Shown piece by piece: positions 61,151 through 64,000 of a DNA stretch of 64,000 nucleotides; positions within the stretch are counted from its first letter, which is position 1; each line of letters starts with the position of its first letter. Under the pieces are notes generated by a model. It was given only the letters and a program-made list of their open reading frames with translations. It had not been told where the DNA came from and ran no database searches. Where the stretch lies: contig JAFMSR010000015.1 of assembly GCA_022818135.1 (NCBI GenBank), positions 26,162,553 to 26,226,552 of the forward strand, in the 5' to 3' direction. The position numbers were made by a program, and so were the translations under genes. The DNA is from Saxidomus purpurata (lineage: Eukaryota > Mollusca > Bivalvia > Venerida > Veneridae).

Positions 61151-61374
61151 AGTAACGTTCTATTATGTGGCTTTACTAACAACGAAAAGAAATTTATCCA
61201 TAGGAGAAATGCAATGCAAATCGAAGTACACTACCAGTTTGAAGCAGTCTTTATCAAAAGTTGTACACATATTTTATGGTATGGTAAAGGTAATACAGGT
61301 GAAGTGTATGTCACAGTTCATTGACTTTTATGATGTGTACTAATGGCACAATAGATACAGCATTATAAAACTAA

Positions 61375-62175
61375 GGTATAAGACCTTGACCTTGGGAGTA
61401 GATGGCTGGGTGTTGTTTGCTATACATCCTTAGGGTACGAGAATTAATTCAGGGCTACAGCGCATGCATATAAATACATACAGAGAGGACAGGAAATGTT
61501 GCTATGTAACACTTTGTGAAAGGGTTTGAGCCCTAACTGTGGCCTTGACCTGCGTCTAGGAGACTGGCTGTTGTACATGACATACCCTCATCTCATGGAT
61601 AACAAGTGTGTAAAGTTATATCGAAATCGGTTTAATCGGTTTTGCTTTGTATGCTAGTGTGTGTTGGTAGTGTATATGTGTGTGTGTACATGATTGTGTG
61701 TGTGTGTGGTGTGTGTGTGTGTGGTGTGTGTGTGTGTGGGGAGGCTGGAATCTTTTTGGGGGGCCCCCTTTTTGTGCCCCGGCATTCCCTTATTATTTTT
61801 GTTTTTATGCATGTGGAAGATACAAACCGGAAACGGAACTACATGGACTTGTAGTAGTATTTTAGCACAATGTGTGACCTTGACCTTGGGATTAGGTGGC
61901 TGGTTGTTGTGCGTAATATACCCTTGGGGTACGGGTAACAAGCGACGATGTGAATATATATCAAAATCGGCCAAAGATACAAACCGGAAAAAATAAATTA
62001 CATATTGTAATGTTTGAAACCTAATGTGAGCCAAAAGTGTGACCTTGGCCGTAGGTAAATGTGGCTGATTGTTGTGCATGACACCTTGGGTTCGGGTAAC
62101 CATTGTGTGAAGTTGTATCAAAACCTGTACGTGCATGTGAAAGATACAGATCGGACGTAAAAATGCTGGAGGAAG
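61375..62175. repeat. Diverged satellite, four units with GT expansion (array 2)
   Basis: Counterpart of 54361-54995: CTTGGGAGTAGATGGCTGG at 61391, then units at about 61540, 61865 and 62035, ending GGAGGAAGGACGGAACGG. The second unit is interrupted by the microsatellite. The 189-aa minus ORF 61654-62223 is a repeat shadow. Confidence 0.65.
61660..61741 (+). repeat. (GT)n microsatellite
   Basis: GT/TGTGTG tract broken by GG steps (GTGTGTGTGTGGTGTGTG), followed by GGGGGGCCCCCC and GTGCCCC runs that may be consensus errors. It sits where the satellite unit should read a GGCCNATGCATG-type word. Confidence 0.9.
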
Positions 62176-62726
62176 GACGGAACGGATCCACTGTAAAATA
62201 CAACGTTTATAAAAGGAGTACATTTCACTTATACATAATTATAGCGTCAAAACACAAGGAGTCTAATTTCCAAAATGTGGCCTTATGATACTTTCATTTA
62301 ATTGAATTAAATACATTCATATAAAAGTTACAATATTCTATACAATAAGGTCACAGGAACATAATAAAAGAAATACGAGCAGATACATAAGGCATATAAT
62401 TTAGTCAAGAAACAAAGGAACATACAACAGTTCTGTTTCATAACTAAAAGTAATAAAAAAAAATGTTGAAAAGCTGTTATTTTCAATAAAAACTATATTG
62501 CTTGGACCGTCCTGTAATGCATATAAACTTCGTCAAATAAAATCTGAATGTGAAAAGACTTTATGGTGTTCTTATAAACGAACTTTCCAAATAAAATGTG
62601 CTCCTTATGTTGAATCTGTTCAGCTGCGTTTAGTTCTATAATGTGTACATATATGACATATCTAATACATTGTAGCAGTAAGTGCTCGTTGATTCTGCCT
62701 TCGTCGTTATATCAGCCTATTTATCT
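62176..62726. other. Non-coding part of unit 2
   Basis: Matches 55070-55640 in unit 1; no gene. Confidence 0.45.
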
Positions 62727-62845
62727 AGTATAGGCTGTCTCGGAAAATAGGTTGATAACTGCAAGTTTGTTTCTTGTTTCCTTCTTTATAGACAGTTATC
62801 CATTCACTTTGTCACTTATTTATCTACTTGAGAATCCGAATGGTC
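62727..62845 (+). repeat. Segment K4, 3' part of the K repeat
   Basis: TATAGGCTGTCTCGGAAAAT and CTGCAAGTTTGTTTCTTGTT match K3 closely and K1/K2 more distantly. Confidence 0.55.
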
Positions 62846-63088
62846 TCTTTTCTGCTTAAGAAAATACAGATGCTTTCAACATTTGACAGAATACTATGGT
62901 AATATACTGCAACAAAAATGCTGACCACCTAGCATGGATTCTGGTATTTATAGATTGATGAAAACAGAATAGTTTGAACAATTACTCAAGATATGTAATT
63001 CAAATGTCTATAAAGCAAACCAAACATTCTCTCTTCCAAACAGCATCCATCGGTATTCAGATATACAGAATAATTAATCCTTGATACA

Positions 63089-63352
63089 ATGTATATGGTG
63101 AAAGGGTACATGTACTTAGTAATATGTGATGGTTTAGTGTTGGCTATGTGCAAAGCTGAGCTCATTAAATGCAGAGAACAAACAAATTATATAGTAGTGT
63201 TAATGTCAGTGTTTAGAATTTACTGCAATCTGTTTCGCATTTCGTTGTGGCAGACACAGAGAAAGAGGCATACTACGATCAGCGTTACGAAGCCGCCCTC
63301 AAAGTTTGAAAAAAAAAGATTCTACGAGCAGTCTGAAATATACACATTTTAA
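63089..63352 (+). pseudogene. Segment L2, open frame with possible membrane helix and Tyr tail
   Basis: Open for 87 codons to TAA 63350-63352. It reads YLVICDGLVLAMCKAELIKC, REQ, then a hydrophobic stretch NYIVVLMSVFRIYCNLF, basic QTQRKRH, and a tail ending RFYEQSEIYTF. The layout suggests a membrane segment with cytoplasmic tyrosines, although an Arg and a Cys interrupt the helix. L1 shares CDG, AMCK, EQTNYIVVLM, YCNLF and FYEQSEIYTF. Whether the ATG at 63089 is a real start is unknown; no acceptor is obvious. Intact here, so possibly part of a live gene, but no complete gene can be built. Family not recognised. Confidence 0.4.
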
Positions 63353-63609
63353 AATGAATCATCAAATAAAAAACGGTTTCAGTACAAATCCTTTAAATTA
63401 TTTCTGTAATTTTTAAGTTACAGGCTACAAAATTATTAAACGTTGCAAAAGTGTTCATAGAGTGTAACAGTGCCATCAAACCAAGCCCACCGAGATGTAG
63501 ATTTTCTAAAATTACCAGGTTGATGTTCGCTTTTGTTGTAGATTCTAGCTATTACTTTTACAGTTTATGTTTTCATATATCATTTTGAAGAACTTTTATG
63601 TTTCAACAG

Positions 63610-63786
63610 AAACTGTGTGACAGCGACTTTCAAAATTTAAATATATCAGTCACGAATGTTGATGAATACCAATATGTAAAGATAATGCAGGCAAACGAAA
63701 CCAGTCTCGAAAAAAATTACACTTTTGTCAAACCGTGCAACCTTCCACACCAGAGAGGAGTGTATGTCTGTGTTCAATATTGCTGA
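63610..63786 (+). pseudogene. Segment P2, open terminal-exon-like frame, Cys and sequons
   Basis: A pyrimidine-containing tract ends in TTTCAACAG at 63609. Then 58 codons are open to TGA 63784-63786: KLCDSDFQNLNISVTNVDEY, QYVKIMQANETSLEKNYTFV, KPCNLPHQRGVYVCVQYC. Four Cys and three N-glycosylation sequons (NIS, NET, NYT) would suit a secreted or extracellular domain. The first ~12 residues overlap a diverged MITE family 1 end, as in P1, so the exon start is doubtful. P1 is full of stops. Unrecognised. Confidence 0.35.
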
Positions 63787-64000
63787 TTAGTTTTGATGAA
63801 ATAAAAAATTCAAAAATGATAATTAAATTGACTTTTGACCTTCATTTTCTGTATGAGCTGGAATGAATCATACCACTGAGTAATGAGTAAATCCAGTCGT
63901 TTAATACACCCTAGTCAAAAATAAAAGCAACTTTTAAGTAAAGGTTCATGTAAACTTTACTTCCCAATCACGGAAACACGAAGCCTGTATACCTGTACTA
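63787..64000. other. Window end, unit 2 continuing
   Basis: TAATACACCCTAGTCAAAAA and ACTTTTAAGTAAAGGTTCAT correspond to 56761-56800, including the left end of MITE family 2. Confidence 0.5.

Larger units (their letters stand above)
58890..64000 (+). repeat. Tandem segmental duplication, unit 2 (incomplete)
   Basis: Second copy of 52200-58890, running off the window. It differs by a ~250-bp insertion-like stretch at about 59200-59430 and by the GT expansion at 61.66 kb. Confidence 0.8.

Noticed and set aside
61654..62223. 189-aa minus-strand ORF, the longest in the window
   Set aside because: It lies across satellite units and a (GT)n microsatellite; the peptide is His/Thr repeat and the same HAQQ/YGQGH-like pieces recur with the repeat period.

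Overview
The window looks like AT-rich nuclear DNA from a eukaryote, most likely a marine bivalve or other mollusc. The reasons are the frequent TACATGTA-type words, the mollusc-type repeats (elements ending in AGGGCCATGATGGCCCT and GGTGAGCT, tRNA-derived SINE, diverged ~160-bp satellite units), TTAA-flanked MITEs and degenerate non-LTR retrotransposon pieces. I find no intact, recognisable host gene, no functional RNA gene and nothing prokaryotic. The species assignment is inference.

Layout. 0-19 kb: unique AT-rich DNA carrying short segments that recur in the same order on the + strand (called H, G, M, F), plus two MITEs and two tRNA-like sequences. 19.4-24.9 kb: a 5.5-kb element with 26-bp inverted ends, 11-bp subterminal repeats and CACTA-type termini. 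It contains a minus-strand terminal-exon-like ORF, an old RNase H retrotransposon remnant, a SINE and a 46-bp tandem duplication. 25-34 kb: a CR1/L2/Jockey-like retrotransposon tail, a 71-bp MITE, segments J1 and K1, a quiet 4.8-kb stretch and a TTAAC-rich cluster. 34.7-40.1 kb: two inverted copies of a Helitron-like/MITE element with 6 and 10 units of a 145-bp repeat. 40.6-50 kb: F4, a second MITE family, J2, K2 and A/T homopolymer blocks that look like consensus artefacts. 52.2-64 kb: two tandem copies of a ~7.1-kb unit (segments Q, N, K, L, P), the second running off the window.

The most interesting signal is this set of + strand segments. When paralogous copies are translated in one frame they align with many synonymous or conservative changes and mostly in-frame gaps, yet most copies carry stops or lost splice sites. 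I read the window as a field of decayed tandem duplicates of one or more unrecognised genes. The segments suggest a coiled-coil stretch (M, Q), Cys-containing stretches (F, J, P), and a hydrophobic possible membrane segment with a tyrosine-containing tail (L). This was judged by eye and needs a Ka/Ks test and transcript data. The genes, if once real, appear non-functional here, with L2, P2 and J1 the least damaged.
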